NCBI RefSeq assembly: GCF_001578775.1
Contig: NZ_KQ969062.1
Location: forward strand, 822,203 to 883,279
DNA: 61,077 nt
Origin: Streptococcus cristatus
GTDB lineage: Bacteria > Bacillota > Bacilli > Lactobacillales > Streptococcaceae
Direction of reading: 5' to 3'
The notes under the pieces are model-generated. The model was given only the letters and a program-made list of their open reading frames with translations, was not told where the DNA came from and ran no database searches. A program made the translations under genes and the position numbers. This document shows positions 7,486-17,976 of this stretch, piece by piece. The first letter of the stretch is position 1. Every line of letters begins with the position of its first letter.

Positions 7486-8028
7486 ATTGTCTGAAAAATA
7501 GGGATGAAAAGCTAGGCTTCTAAATAAAGGAATGCTGATGAGAGTAATTGCTACAATTTTTAAAAGATCAGGAAGAATGAAAGGTATGACACCAACAGCA
7601 ATGGCTTTAGAAAAATCCATATTAGCCAGAAAATGAAGTCCGATTACGCCACCGACAAAAACCAGTGTATCTCCGATCAGATTAGCCAAAAAGATCGTGT
7701 AAAACTTGCTATCCTTATTTGTCAAACTAGAAGTGACCGATGCAAAGAGCAGATAGGACCAAAGATAGCCCGCGCTTGGACCAAAGATAGCCTGAAATCC
7801 ACCGCTTCCTCCGGCAAATACTGGTAGGCCAATAGCTCCGAGCAGTAGATAAAGCAGAACAGACAAGACAGCTTCGCGGGTTTTAAAAATGGTTGCAATT
7901 AAACCCACGGCAAAGGTCTGTAGCGTAATGGGAATGGTACCAATAGAGAAACTAAGCTGGGATAGTACCGCTAAGAATGCAGCGCCAATAGCTGGGAGGG
8001 CAAGAAGAAAAGCTTTGTTCTTATTCAT
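7474..8028 (-). CDS. bioY: BioY biotin transporter (ECF S component)
   Basis: A 184-aa, very hydrophobic protein with about six membrane segments. BioY signatures are IGTIPITLQTFAVGL near residue 30 and VFAGGSGGFQAIFGPSAGYLW near 70-90. It captures biotin and works with the shared EcfA/EcfT energising module encoded elsewhere. A BirA-like dyad overlaps its transcription start and RBS (8031-8062), so biotin-dependent repression is likely. RBS AGAGG lies 9 bases before the ATG. Confidence 0.93.
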   Translation of the reverse strand: MNKNKAFLLALPAIGAAFLAVLSQLSFSIGTIPITLQTFAVGLIATIFKTREAVLSVLLYLLLGAIGLPVFAGGSGGFQAIFGPSAGYLWSYLLFASVTSSLTNKDSKFYTIFLANLIGDTLVFVGGVIGLHFLANMDFSKAIAVGVIPFILPDLLKIVAITLISIPLFRSLAFHPYFSDNKNG

Positions 8029-8030
8029 AA

Positions 8031-8062
8031 TAGTAAACCTCTTTTTAATATCATGGTAACTA
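8031..8062 (-). promoter_or_regulatory. BirA-like biotin operator of bioY
   Basis: In bioY orientation the half-sites are TAGTTACC and GTTTACTA separated by 16 bases, an imperfect dyad. Each half matches 6 of 8 bases of the Firmicute BirA half-site TTGTTAAC/GTTAACAA, with the usual spacing. The site lies directly downstream of the -10 and covers the RBS. Confidence 0.55.
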
Positions 8063-8089
8063 TTCTAAATTAAAATAAAAAAAAGTCAA
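8062..8089 (-). promoter_or_regulatory. bioY promoter
   Basis: On the minus strand TTGACT (8089-8084), 16 bases, TAGAAT (8067-8062). Confidence 0.65.
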
Positions 8090-8120
8090 GTCTTTTTACA
8101 TCAGACTAGACAGTTGTTTG

Positions 8121-8231
8121 TCATTTCCGCTTTTTGCGACTCCGAATGAGGAGGAAGATAAAGGCGATTAGGCCAAAAATATTAAAAAAAATAATTCCTA
8201 GAGCTGCTAATAATTTTTTCGTTTTACTCAT
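8121..8231 (-). CDS. Small single-pass membrane protein (36 aa)
   Basis: A 36-residue ORF: MSKTKK, then a hydrophobic helix of about 21 residues (LLAALGIIFFNIFG through FIFLL), then a strongly basic end (RSRKKRK). An AAGGGG ribosome site lies about 7 bases before the ATG on the minus strand. The positively charged tail predicts that the C terminus is cytoplasmic. It sits between bioY and gor, transcribed in the same direction as both. The function is not recognisable; the clear RBS and membrane-protein composition are the reasons for calling it. Confidence 0.6.
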   Translation of the reverse strand: MSKTKKLLAALGIIFFNIFGLIAFIFLLIRSRKKRK

Positions 8232-8498
8232 TTCCAATCCCCTTTTTCTTAGTATTTCTTACTATCATATCAAAAATACTGTTTCTTGAATAGCAGAAAG
8301 GATAAAAGATGGCTAGGGAGTCATGAATATTTTAAGAAAATAAGACTATCTTCAAAAATTACAATTTATAAGCTTGTCCAGAAGAAGTGAACCAACTAAA
8401 TAAAAAAGAAGAAGATTCTTTACATAGATCTTCCCCAATTTTAGAAATAATTTAGAATTTCTTGAATGATAATTGAATTTTGTGCTTTAAAATAAAGT

Positions 8499-8579
8499 AA
8501 GAAGTCAAAGAATAAAGCCAGATAGTGTGTCTAGCTCTATCTAAATGGCCTAAGACTTCTTTCTTACAAAAATGTAAGA
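8499..8579. other. Structured intergenic hairpins, no gene (8232-8671 gap)
   Basis: The 440-base gap downstream of gor holds no ORF that I can support apart from a 14-codon ORF at about 8607-8651. A long interrupted hairpin pairs AAGAAGTC (8499-8506) with GACTTCTT (8554-8561), with inner GCC/GGC and AGATAG/CTATCT pairs. It is followed by a small TCTTAC/GTAAGA hairpin. It could end gor transcription or be a small RNA. Confidence 0.4.
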
Positions 8580-8671
8580 TAAAAATCAAAAATGAAAGGA
8601 TAAGTTATGGTTGCCTTCTCTTCTTTATTTTATGATAATAATGAGCTTTAGAAAGGCCAAAGAAGAAACTT

Positions 8672-10021
8672 TTAGCGCATGGTGACAAATTCTTCGGAGC
8701 CAGTTGGGTGGATAGCAACGGTGGCGTCAAAGTCGGCTTTGGTAGCTCCCATCTTAATAGCAACAGCGAAGCCTTGAATCATCTCATCTACGCCATAGCC
8801 AATGCCATGGAGGCCGACAACCTTTTCATCGTGACCCGCAGTGATAAGCTTAAACTTGGCTTGCTGGCGGTGCTGGGTGACAGCTGAGTACATAGAGGTA
8901 AAGCTAGAGGTGTAGATATGGACTTGCTCAGCACCATAATCTCGAATAGCTTCTTCCTCCGTCAGCCCTACTGTGCCAATAGCGGGGTGGGAGAAGACGA
9001 CAGTCGGAATAGTGGAGTAATCCATCTTGGCATCTGTTTTGCCGTTAAAGAGGCGCTCAGACAGGGTACGTCCAGCCTTGATTGCTACTGGCGTCAGCTC
9101 TTTTTCGCCCGTCACATCGCCCAAGGCATAGATGCCAGGTACGACAGTGTTTTGGTACTCATCCACAGCGATAAAGCCACGGTCATTTAGGGTAACCCCT
9201 GCAGCATCAAGATTGAGCCCTTGGACATTTGGCTTGCGGCCAATAGCCCAAATAATTCGCTCGGCAATATGGCTACTGCCGTCTTGGAAGTAGAGTTGTA
9301 GCTGACCATCAGGAAGTTTCTCCACTCGTTCGGGTATCTTGTGAGCATGAAGACTAGGACCAGATTTTTCCATCTCAGCCACCAATCCATCAATCAGATA
9401 GCTATCGAAATTGCGGAGAGGACGGTCGCGACGGACAAAGAGATCCGTCTTGACACCTAGAGTATGGAGGACACCAGCAAGCTCCACAGCGATATAGCCT
9501 GCTCCGACGACGGCAACAGACTTAGGTAGCTCTTCCCAAGCAAAAACATCATCAGAAGTCTCGCCGTATTCGGCACCGGGAATCTGAGGAATGGCTGCAT
9601 GAGCACCTGTTGCGATAACGATGTGTTTGGCGCGAATCAATTCTCCATTGACTTCGACTGTATGCTTGTCAACGAAATGAGCGCGACCTTCGATCAGTTC
9701 AACGCCGTTGCGTTTGAAGCTGCCATCATAGGATGAGCGAGCGCGGTCAATGTAGGCTTCTCGATTTTTCCGTAAGGTAGCAAAGTCAAAGTGCTGATTT
9801 TCTGAAGTAAAGCCGTAGTCTGGTCCGTAGTGTTGGATGGCCTCGGCAATCTGAGCACCGTACCACATGATTTTTTTAGGGACACAACCGACATTGACAC
9901 AGGTTCCCCCTAATTTCTTTTCTTCAATGACAGCTGCTTTAGCGCCATGCTCACCAGCCCGATTCATGGTAGCAATACCCCCGCTACCCCCGCCAATTGC
10001 AATAATATCGAATTCTTTCAT
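8672..10021 (-). CDS. gor: Glutathione-disulfide reductase
   Basis: 449 aa, a class I pyridine nucleotide-disulfide oxidoreductase. The N-terminal FAD motif is GGGSGG at 10-15; the redox disulfide Cys41/Cys46 is in GGTCVNVGC; a second Rossmann motif ([13 protein letters not shown]) binds NADPH; ALGDVTG contacts FAD; and the C-terminal HPTGSEE supplies the catalytic His-Glu. It reduces oxidised glutathione with NADPH, and in streptococci it protects against oxidative stress using imported or self-made glutathione. The length is typical. It lies in the bioY-gor-MacA-like neighbourhood also seen in pneumococcus. Confidence 0.95.
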   Translation of the reverse strand: MKEFDIIAIGGGSGGIATMNRAGEHGAKAAVIEEKKLGGTCVNVGCVPKKIMWYGAQIAEAIQHYGPDYGFTSENQHFDFATLRKNREAYIDRARSSYDGSFKRNGVELIEGRAHFVDKHTVEVNGELIRAKHIVIATGAHAAIPQIPGAEYGETSDDVFAWEELPKSVAVVGAGYIAVELAGVLHTLGVKTDLFVRRDRPLRNFDSYLIDGLVAEMEKSGPSLHAHKIPERVEKLPDGQLQLYFQDGSSHIAERIIWAIGRKPNVQGLNLDAAGVTLNDRGFIAVDEYQNTVVPGIYALGDVTGEKELTPVAIKAGRTLSERLFNGKTDAKMDYSTIPTVVFSHPAIGTVGLTEEEAIRDYGAEQVHIYTSSFTSMYSAVTQHRQQAKFKLITAGHDEKVVGLHGIGYGVDEMIQGFAVAIKMGATKADFDATVAIHPTGSEEFVTMR

Positions 10022-10182
10022 AGTTAGATAGAATCTCCTTTAATCAATATGAAGTAATTGTACCTTTTTTAGAAAATGAATGCAAAAATCTGCTATGATT
10101 TAGAGATTCTACAGTGTTTGTAGAGGAAGGGAAGCCTTTTAGGGATTTTGTCACTTTTCCTATCACAATATGTTAGGCATAT

Positions 10183-10190
10183 GATATAAT
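10183..10190 (+). promoter_or_regulatory. Promoter of the MacAB-like exporter operon
   Basis: Extended -10 (TG-A-TATAAT, 10182-10190), about 45 bases before the first start codon. The -35 region is weak. Confidence 0.5.
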
Positions 10191-10234
10191 GTAGTATAAA
10201 AGAAAAATGGTTTTCATCAAGAGGAGGAAAAAAG

Positions 10235-11386
10235 ATGAAAGAGCTGAAAAAATGGCAGCTATTTAGTATTATCGGAGTTGCTGTTGTAGTTGTAGTAGGA
10301 GCAATTTCTGCAATAGTCCTGAGCAATCTTAGTTCTACAACAGAACCTAAGGAAGTTGCACCAATTGTGCAGCAGGCAAAAGAAGGTAGCATAGCCTCCC
10401 CTGTCCTGTTGACGGGGACCGTAACGGCTAACTCAGAGCAATATGTTTATTATGATGCTACCAAGGGCGACTTGGAGTCGGTCCTAGTCAATGTTGGCGA
10501 CCAAGTAGCTGTAGGACAAGCACTTGTTCAATATAAGAGCACAGAAGCTCAAGCAAATTATGATGCAGCAGTTCGTGCTGTCAATAAGGCTGACCGTCAG
10601 ATTAATGACTTACAGACTAATGGAGCAACAGTAGAAAAAACTGGCGATGAAGAGACGGATAGTAAGTCCCTTGCTTCTGCTCAACGTACCGTCGATTCTC
10701 AACTGGCTGATTTGCGTGATGCACGTTCAGACGCTGTGGATAATATGAACAAGGCGCAAGCTTTGTTGAATGCAGCGACTGTTACAAGCACTGTTGAGGG
10801 AACAGTAGTAGAAGTAAATCGCGATGTATCCAAATCAACAACAGGAACCAACCAAACCTTGGTGCATATTGTCAGCAATGGTAGTCTTCAAATCAAGGGA
10901 GAACTCTCTGAATACAATCTGGCTAATTTGTCAGTTGGACAAGAAGTAGCCATTACCTCTAAAGTATATCCTGATAAAAAATGGACAGGTAAAATTAGTT
11001 ATATTTCCAACTATCCTAAGGACGGACAGCAAGCTTCATCAACCAATACAGGTGGCGCGGCTTCCTCTGCAAAATATCCATTTACAGTTGATATCACAAG
11101 TGAAATTGGTGATTTGAAGCAAGGTTTCTCTGTCAGCGTTGAAGTGAAAAACAATACAAAAGGGATTCTTGTACCAGCAAGCAGTATCATCTCAGACGGA
11201 GACAAGAACTACGTTTGGACTGTCGAAAAAGGTAAAGCGAAGAAAGTGGAAATAACCTTAGGGAATGCTGATGCTGAAAATCAAGAAATCTCATCTGGTT
11301 TGACAAAAGATAGTAAAGTTATCACCAATCCAACAGATAGCTTGAAAGATGGTCAAGAGGTGAAAGCCGATGAAAAAACTCATTGA
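10235..11386 (+). CDS. MacA-like adaptor subunit of an ABC exporter (HlyD family)
   Basis: 383 aa. Residues 9-31 are a single membrane anchor, with the rest outside. The biotinyl-lipoyl-like halves are near residues 60-105 (VLLTGTVTANSEQ, VGDQVAVGQALV) and ~185-215 (TSTVEGTVVEVNRDV). Between them lies a helical hairpin (~108-180) rich in Ala, Asp and Gln, followed by beta-barrel and membrane-proximal domains. It is the adaptor of a three-gene operon (adaptor, ATPase, permease) that matches pneumococcal SP_0785-0787 in order and position; that system is linked to peptide and antimicrobial resistance. RBS GAGGAGG precedes the ATG. It overlaps the ATPase gene by 17 bases. Confidence 0.9.
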   Translation: MKELKKWQLFSIIGVAVVVVVGAISAIVLSNLSSTTEPKEVAPIVQQAKEGSIASPVLLTGTVTANSEQYVYYDATKGDLESVLVNVGDQVAVGQALVQYKSTEAQANYDAAVRAVNKADRQINDLQTNGATVEKTGDEETDSKSLASAQRTVDSQLADLRDARSDAVDNMNKAQALLNAATVTSTVEGTVVEVNRDVSKSTTGTNQTLVHIVSNGSLQIKGELSEYNLANLSVGQEVAITSKVYPDKKWTGKISYISNYPKDGQQASSTNTGGAASSAKYPFTVDITSEIGDLKQGFSVSVEVKNNTKGILVPASSIISDGDKNYVWTVEKGKAKKVEITLGNADAENQEISSGLTKDSKVITNPTDSLKDGQEVKADEKTH

Positions 11387-12068
11387 TCTACGAAATATTC
11401 ACAAAACCTATCGGAATGGTGATCAAGAACTTAAAGTCTTAAAAAATATCAATTTGACAGTTGAAGAGGGCGAGTTTGTGGCTATCATGGGGCCGTCTGG
11501 TTCCGGGAAGTCCACCCTGATGAATATTATCGGGATGCTGGATCGTCCGTCTACTGGCGAGTATTTTTTAGAAAACGAAGATGTTGCAAACTTAGGTGAT
11601 AAGAAGTTAGCCAAGGTCCGAAATAATCAAATCGGCTTCGTTTTTCAGCAATTTTTCCTCTTGTCTAAATTAAACGCACTTCAAAATGTGGAACTTCCGT
11701 TGATTTATGCGGGGGTGTCACAAGGAAGTCGAAAAAATCTAGCTAAGCAGTATTTAGAAAAAGTAGATTTGGGCACTCGTATGACTCACTTGCCGTCAGA
11801 GTTGTCTGGGGGACAGAAGCAACGTGTTGCCATTGCGCGTGCCTTGGTAAACAATCCTTCGATTATTCTTGCCGACGAGCCGACAGGGGCCCTCGATACC
11901 AAAACTGGCGAGCAAATTATGGAACTCTTGACGGAGTTGAACGCTGAAGGAAAAACAATTATCATGGTTACTCACGAACCTGAAATTGCTGCCTATGCTA
12001 AGCGCCAGATTGTCATTCGTGATGGACTTATCTCTTCAGATAGCGCTGAGAAGGAGGAACGTGATTAA
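11370..12068 (+). CDS. MacB-type ABC transporter ATPase
   Basis: 232 aa. Walker A is GPSGSGKST at residues 41-49, the signature LSGGQKQR is near 146, and Walker B ([12 protein letters not shown]) follows with the H-loop at VTHEP. The sequence class is LolD/MacB. It powers the permease encoded next; the TAATG overlap with that gene (stop and start share one base) and the 17-base overlap upstream indicate tight co-translation. Confidence 0.95.
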   Translation: MKKLIDLRNIHKTYRNGDQELKVLKNINLTVEEGEFVAIMGPSGSGKSTLMNIIGMLDRPSTGEYFLENEDVANLGDKKLAKVRNNQIGFVFQQFFLLSKLNALQNVELPLIYAGVSQGSRKNLAKQYLEKVDLGTRMTHLPSELSGGQKQRVAIARALVNNPSIILADEPTGALDTKTGEQIMELLTELNAEGKTIIMVTHEPEIAAYAKRQIVIRDGLISSDSAEKEERD

Positions 12069-13324
12069 TGCAAAATTTTAAATTTGCCATTAGTTCCATT
12101 CTTGGGCATAAGATGCGGGCTTTTCTGACCATGATTGGGATTATCATCGGGGTTGCGTCTGTTGTCGTCATCTTGGCACTGGGAAATGGAATGCAACAGG
12201 GAGTTACCAAGAGCATCACAAAAGAACAGAAGTATGTGAGCTTGCTTTATTCTCCCACTAAAAATAATTATACGATGGGAGTTAATTTGATGGAGGTCAA
12301 TGGTGGTCAAGATGCAGATAGTGAGATACTAGAGGAACCACCTGTTGTCCAAGAGTCTTGGGTCAAGGAACTATTAAAAATTGACGGCGTCAAGGGCTAT
12401 TATGTGACCAATGGTTCGACAGCTGACTTTTCTTATCAGAACAAGAAGTCTGATAAGGTCAACATTACGGGTGTGAATGCTACATTCTTTAAAATTAGAA
12501 AATATGAGCTTTTAGCTGGGCGGACTCTCTTGCCTAGTGACTATCAAAGTTTTTCTAATGTGATGATGATTGATGAAACAGTGGCAACCAGCCTGTTTGG
12601 AAGTAGTGCGGAAGCCCTGAATAAAATAGTTTCAGTCGGTGACAGTAACTATCGGGTTGTTGGTATCTATAAGGATCCCAATGCTGGTCAGAGCATGAGT
12701 ATGAGCTCAGGTAGCGCCCTGATGGCGAATACACAGGTGGCATCTGAATTTCATACAGATGAAATTGCAAGTGTCTATATCTATGTGCCAGAAGTGGATC
12801 GTATCAACGAAGTTGGTGTAGAAGCGGCCAAAGAATTGACGGCTCTTTCAGGAGCTCGTCAAGGAGAATATCAAATCCTGAATATGGATACCTTGCTGGA
12901 GCAGTACAATCAAATCACAGGAACTATGACCGGTGTTATCGGAGCTATTGCAGGGATTTCCCTCTTTGTTGGTGGTATCGGTGTGATGAATATCATGCTA
13001 GTATCCGTTACAGAGCGGACACGGGAAATTGGTTTGCGAAAAGCTCTTGGAGCAACGCGTGGAAATATTCTCACACAGTTCTTGATTGAATCTATGGTAT
13101 TGACTCTTATCGGTGGCCTGCTTGGTCTTAGCCTTGCCTATGGAATCAATGCTCTGCTAGCTGCAGTCGTGCCTGAAAACGTATTTGGAGGCCCACCAGT
13201 TGTCTCCGTTACTGCAGCAGTGGGAAGCCTTGTCTTCTCAGCCATGGTTGGGATTGTCTTTGGTATCCTGCCGGCTAATAAAGCATCTAAATTAGATCCG
13301 ATTGAAGCGCTGAGATATGAATAA
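12068..13324 (+). CDS. MacB-like ABC transporter permease
   Basis: 418 aa. One N-terminal membrane helix (~16-42, with the MIGIIIGVASVV motif) is followed by a large extracellular MacB-PCD-like domain (~45-285). Three C-terminal helices then carry the FtsX-like domain (MTGVIGAIAGISLFVGGIGVMNIML, VTERTREIGLRKALGA, and the PANKASKLDPIEALRYE end). This four-helix design couples ATP hydrolysis to pushing substrate through the adaptor rather than through a membrane pore. Short, strong terminators follow. Confidence 0.94.
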   Translation: MQNFKFAISSILGHKMRAFLTMIGIIIGVASVVVILALGNGMQQGVTKSITKEQKYVSLLYSPTKNNYTMGVNLMEVNGGQDADSEILEEPPVVQESWVKELLKIDGVKGYYVTNGSTADFSYQNKKSDKVNITGVNATFFKIRKYELLAGRTLLPSDYQSFSNVMMIDETVATSLFGSSAEALNKIVSVGDSNYRVVGIYKDPNAGQSMSMSSGSALMANTQVASEFHTDEIASVYIYVPEVDRINEVGVEAAKELTALSGARQGEYQILNMDTLLEQYNQITGTMTGVIGAIAGISLFVGGIGVMNIMLVSVTERTREIGLRKALGATRGNILTQFLIESMVLTLIGGLLGLSLAYGINALLAAVVPENVFGGPPVVSVTAAVGSLVFSAMVGIVFGILPANKASKLDPIEALRYE

Positions 13325-13331
13325 TGTTAGC

Positions 13332-13356
13332 AAAAGTCTGGGAAACCAGACTTTTT
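13332..13356 (+). terminator. Terminator of the MacAB-like operon
   Basis: A 10-bp stem (AAAAGTCTGG with CCAGACTTTT), a 4-base loop and Ts. Confidence 0.85.
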
Positions 13357-13366
13357 GTCATGTAAA

Positions 13367-13400
13367 AAATCCCGATGGAATTCCAGCGGGATTTGTTTTT
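13367..13400 (-). terminator. lysS terminator (also works on the plus strand)
   Basis: A near-perfect palindrome, AAATCCCG-a-TGGAA followed by its complement, with a T run on each side. Confidence 0.8.
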
Positions 13401-13421
13401 TAAAATTGTGTAAGTTTGAGA

Positions 13422-14942
<1,521 letters not shown>

Positions 14943-15004
14943 TTATCACAAAATAAAAGGAAATTCAGCAATAATTATTGATAAAAATAGAAAAACTGCG
15001 ATGT

Positions 15005-15646
15005 TTAAAGATTCGCAGTTTCATCTGTTAGCATGTAATCTAGGTTGTTCCAAGCAAGTAACTTGAAAGAGTCAAAATCGTCTGTTTCCAAAATAGTGAC
15101 GCTAGCATTGGCTAAGCCTCCATCCTTACGGAGCAAAGATGTTTCGTAACCGAGCAGGCGTCGAATGCTGGCAGTTAGGTTAGCTCCATGTCCGACAATC
15201 AAGACATTTTGATAACCTTTCCCTTTGAGAGACTTCACGAAGGCAATTGTCCGATTGGTGGTTTGAGCGACGGATTCTGCATCAAATAGTTGGTGATCAA
15301 ACTGGGATAGATCGTGGCGAAAGGCCCACATCTGCTGAGGATAGGTGGCTTCTACAGTAGCAATTTCAGCTCCTTCTAGTTTTCCAAGGGCCCACTCTCT
15401 TAGTTCAGGAGTCAAAACAATGTCGGTTTGATACTGATTTTCACTTTGGATAATTTCTGCAGAATGGTAAGCGCGAGGCAAATCGCTAGAGTAGATTTTA
15501 TCGAATTGAATGTTTGATAAATGCTTGCCCAAACGCTTGAGCTCGTCAATGGATGTTTCAAGAAGTGGAGAATCTCCGCTGGCTCCTTGGAAACGCATTT
15601 CTAGATTCCATTCGGTTTTTCCATGTCGGATAAAATATAATTTCAT
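15005..15646 (-). CDS. Histidine phosphatase family protein (phosphoglycerate-mutase-like)
   Basis: 213 aa. The catalytic RHG motif is at residues 7-9 (His8 nucleophile) in YFIRHGKTEWN, and the second catalytic His is in LIVGHGANL near residue 153. It contains the usual SSDLPRAYHSAE segment. The specificity of this branch (mutase, general phosphatase or nucleotide phosphatase) cannot be read from sequence. It is the last gene of a minus-strand operon after the DUF368 and YbaK genes, with a 33-base gap to ybaK. Confidence 0.85.
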   Translation of the reverse strand: MKLYFIRHGKTEWNLEMRFQGASGDSPLLETSIDELKRLGKHLSNIQFDKIYSSDLPRAYHSAEIIQSENQYQTDIVLTPELREWALGKLEGAEIATVEATYPQQMWAFRHDLSQFDHQLFDAESVAQTTNRTIAFVKSLKGKGYQNVLIVGHGANLTASIRRLLGYETSLLRKDGGLANASVTILETDDFDSFKLLAWNNLDYMLTDETANL

Positions 15647-15679
15647 ATCAAGATCCTTTTTCCTTTTGAAGCTAAAACC

Positions 15680-16156
15680 TTAGTCCTCTTTCAAGTCCGC
15701 GAACTGTGCTTTAACAAAGTCAGCCAAGTCCTGAGCCTTGATCTGGATGCTACGGCCAACTTCACCAGCAGAAACAATGATGCTTTCGCGACTCAGAGCT
15801 GTTTGGTCAATGAAAATGGGGAAGGAGTGTTTTTGGCGAATGCCTATAGGATTATTGGCGCCATGGATGTAACCAGTCGTTTTTTCTAAATCTTTCTGAG
15901 GAATCATGCTGACTTTTTTATTGCCTGAAATTTTTGCTAATTTCTTTTCCGACAGATGTTCGGTGATAGGCAGGATGCCAATGACTGTTCCTGTTTTATC
16001 TCCGTTTAAAGCCAGTGTTTTATAAATTTGCGAGCGGTCAAATTCCTCTGTCAGGCAATCATCTAAAGCATTAATCTGCAAGCCTTGGTGCTCGATTTTT
16101 GCCTTGTTTAAAATTTGCTCGACCAGTGTTTTTTTGAGTTTTGTCTTTTTAGCCAT
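15680..16156 (-). CDS. ybaK: YbaK/EbsC-family aminoacyl-tRNA deacylase
   Basis: 158 aa with the YbaK core: KTLALNGDKTGTVIGILPI and GYIHGANNPIGIRQ, which correspond to the substrate-binding loop of Cys-tRNA(Pro) deacylases. It removes misacylated amino acids (Cys, possibly Ala or Pro) from tRNA(Pro). Its start shares one base with the stop of the DUF368 gene, so the two are co-translated; the functional link between them is not obvious. The EbsC name reflects an older Enterococcus annotation. Confidence 0.9.
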   Translation of the reverse strand: MAKKTKLKKTLVEQILNKAKIEHQGLQINALDDCLTEEFDRSQIYKTLALNGDKTGTVIGILPITEHLSEKKLAKISGNKKVSMIPQKDLEKTTGYIHGANNPIGIRQKHSFPIFIDQTALSRESIIVSAGEVGRSIQIKAQDLADFVKAQFADLKED

Positions 16157-16998
16157 TATTTATATTTCTCTTCTAATTGGGACATCCAAATACCTAGCCA
16201 GATACCTAGTCCAAAGAAAAAGGCAGCAAGAACAAGTGTGAAAATGGATGCACCTGCATAACTAATGCTCTCACTGTTGCCACTTTGAGGGAGAACAATG
16301 AGTAAGGTACTGGACAATACAATGCCAATGATAAAATGGTAAACGTGGGAATGATAATGCTTCAAAATGTAATCCATGGCTTTTGAAAAGAGAATCAGAG
16401 CCAGAGCGCCACCGATACCTATTGGCAGGAAGGTGCCAAATAAATCCAGGCGTTTAAATCCTGTCAGCATGGGAGTATAGAGCCCTAAAATCAATAGCAG
16501 ATTTGAAGGACTGAGTCCCGGAATCAAGATTCCTAAAGCGATAAGAGCACCCGCTAAAACAAAGGACAGGAAGTTAGCTGGCAGTGTTCCTACCATTCCA
16601 TTTAGCGAGTAAAGAAAGATCCCTGACAAAATAAAACTAAGCCAGAAGGTAACAGTATCAGCTCGATCTCTGTCGGATTCTTTGACGGATTCTTTGATCA
16701 GGCTGGGAATGGTGCCGATGATGGCTCCAGCAAAGCCCCAGAGAACGATAACCTTGTAATTATCCAGCAAGAGATTGACTGGATAGGAGAAGGCTGCGAT
16801 CCCTAAAACCATCCCAATAGCTACAGGAGTGAAGTAGAGAACATTCTCGACAAAATTTTCTTTGATGTGGGCTAAAAAGCGAATCATTCGCTCATAAATC
16901 CCTAAAATCGCGGCTAATACACCGCCAGACACACCAGGCAGAATGAAGCCAAGCGCGATAATCATTCCTTTTAAAACTCTAGCAATCCATGAAATCAT
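16156..16998 (-). CDS. DUF368 membrane protein (PopT-type polyprenyl-phosphate transporter)
   Basis: 280 aa with about eight membrane helices. The DUF368 hallmarks are the inverted-repeat motifs LGFILPGVSGGVLA (about residues 16-29) and GILIPGLSPSNLLL (about 156-170), each with the PG-S pair. Members of this family were recently shown to return undecaprenyl-phosphate to the inner face of the membrane (PopT), which supports cell-wall polymer synthesis. The assignment is by family. It is the first gene of the operon, with an extended -10 (17030-17038 on the minus strand) just upstream. Confidence 0.88.
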   Translation of the reverse strand: MISWIARVLKGMIIALGFILPGVSGGVLAAILGIYERMIRFLAHIKENFVENVLYFTPVAIGMVLGIAAFSYPVNLLLDNYKVIVLWGFAGAIIGTIPSLIKESVKESDRDRADTVTFWLSFILSGIFLYSLNGMVGTLPANFLSFVLAGALIALGILIPGLSPSNLLLILGLYTPMLTGFKRLDLFGTFLPIGIGGALALILFSKAMDYILKHYHSHVYHFIIGIVLSSTLLIVLPQSGNSESISYAGASIFTLVLAAFFFGLGIWLGIWMSQLEEKYK

Positions 16999-17029
16999 AA
17001 TATCTCCCTACAAGTTTTTTCATTAGACT

Positions 17030-17038
17030 ATTGTACCA
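17030..17038 (-). promoter_or_regulatory. Promoter of the DUF368-ybaK operon
   Basis: On the minus strand TGGTACAAT (extended -10), about 32 bases before the start codon. Confidence 0.45.
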
Positions 17039-17090
17039 TAAAGCTACACACTTTTCTGAAAAAAGCAAGAAAAATATCTTGTACAGAGAA

Positions 17091-17132
17091 AAAAGATACA
17101 AGATTTCCTAACAGTTATCTTGCATCTTTTTT
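17091..17132. terminator. Terminator of the GH25 gene
   Basis: AAGATACAAGAT pairs with ATCTTGCATCTT (one mismatch) with T runs on both strands. It overlaps the stop codon of the minus-strand gene. Confidence 0.75.
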
Positions 17133-17976
17133 ATTTTGGTGTTGAAAATAATTTTTTATAAGTCTCTTTTTTATCCTGTACAGGAGAGAGTTGGTTGAGG
17201 TCTAAGTTATGTGGGAAACCTTCCAATTTACCTTCTGAGGTGTATTGATGTAGATCATAGGGCTGTTCAGTATTTGGAGCAGCATTATAGTAGCCGTCAT
17301 TATAGCCATAAGTTGGAATCCAAACGGCAGTAAATTTCTCAGTTGAGATACTATGCTCTTCCATGAAATAGGTACCAATGTAGATACCAATATTTTGTGC
17401 TCCAAGACTTTCAAGCTTGGCACGAAAAGCCTCGATTCCTGCGTTCATGTCGCCCATGGTCTTTTCTTCAACGTCAAGCCAGTAAAAGGTAGGTTTATAT
17501 TTCGAAGATACCTTGTAGAAGCTTTCAGCTTCTTTTTCCATTTCTTTGATATTGCCCGCTGCTATATAAGCATACACAGCCACAGGAATCCCCCGTTTTT
17601 GAAACTCTTGAATATGGGTAGCAAATGATTTGTCAAGTCCATTTAAATGAGTAGCAACATTTTCTTTTTTTGCTTGAGCTCCACTATGCACGCGAATGAT
17701 AGCACCAGAAATATTTGTTGACAAGGTATCATAGTCTATTTCGCTGGGTAATTGCCAACCGGAAAGGTCAACGATAGGCTTATTAAGCAATTCTTCCTCA
17801 GGTTCGTCTGAAGGAGCTTCCTCCTTTTTTTTCTTGGTTGTCACCTGACTGACTTGAGTTTTTTTTGTTTGGGCTTGTTTAATTTGCACATCAAGATGGT
17901 GTTTGCTTATGATAATGTATAGAATAAAGCAAACAAAAAATAGCAAGAGTGCAAGCGGTTTAATCCTTTTTCTCAT
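17131..17976 (-). CDS. GH25-family lysozyme-like protein, membrane-anchored
   Basis: 281 aa. An N-terminal membrane segment (residues ~8-23) follows the basic MRKRIK. A Lys/Glu/Thr-rich linker (~30-65) leads to a glycoside hydrolase family 25 domain with the conserved strand-end acids: Asp70 in PIVDLSGWQ, and Asp168 and Glu170 in YWLDVEE. A DLNQ motif lies near the C terminus. GH25 enzymes are N-acetylmuramidases that cut peptidoglycan. No wall-binding repeats are present, so it probably acts close to the membrane. It is monocistronic and divergent from ftsW. Confidence 0.87.
   Translation of the reverse strand: MRKRIKPLALLLFFVCFILYIIISKHHLDVQIKQAQTKKTQVSQVTTKKKKEEAPSDEPEEELLNKPIVDLSGWQLPSEIDYDTLSTNISGAIIRVHSGAQAKKENVATHLNGLDKSFATHIQEFQKRGIPVAVYAYIAAGNIKEMEKEAESFYKVSSKYKPTFYWLDVEEKTMGDMNAGIEAFRAKLESLGAQNIGIYIGTYFMEEHSISTEKFTAVWIPTYGYNDGYYNAAPNTEQPYDLHQYTSEGKLEGFPHNLDLNQLSPVQDKKETYKKLFSTPK

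Noticed and set aside
8607..8651. A 14-codon ORF with AAAGGA upstream, downstream of gor.
   Set aside because: Too short to support, with no membrane or leader-peptide character.
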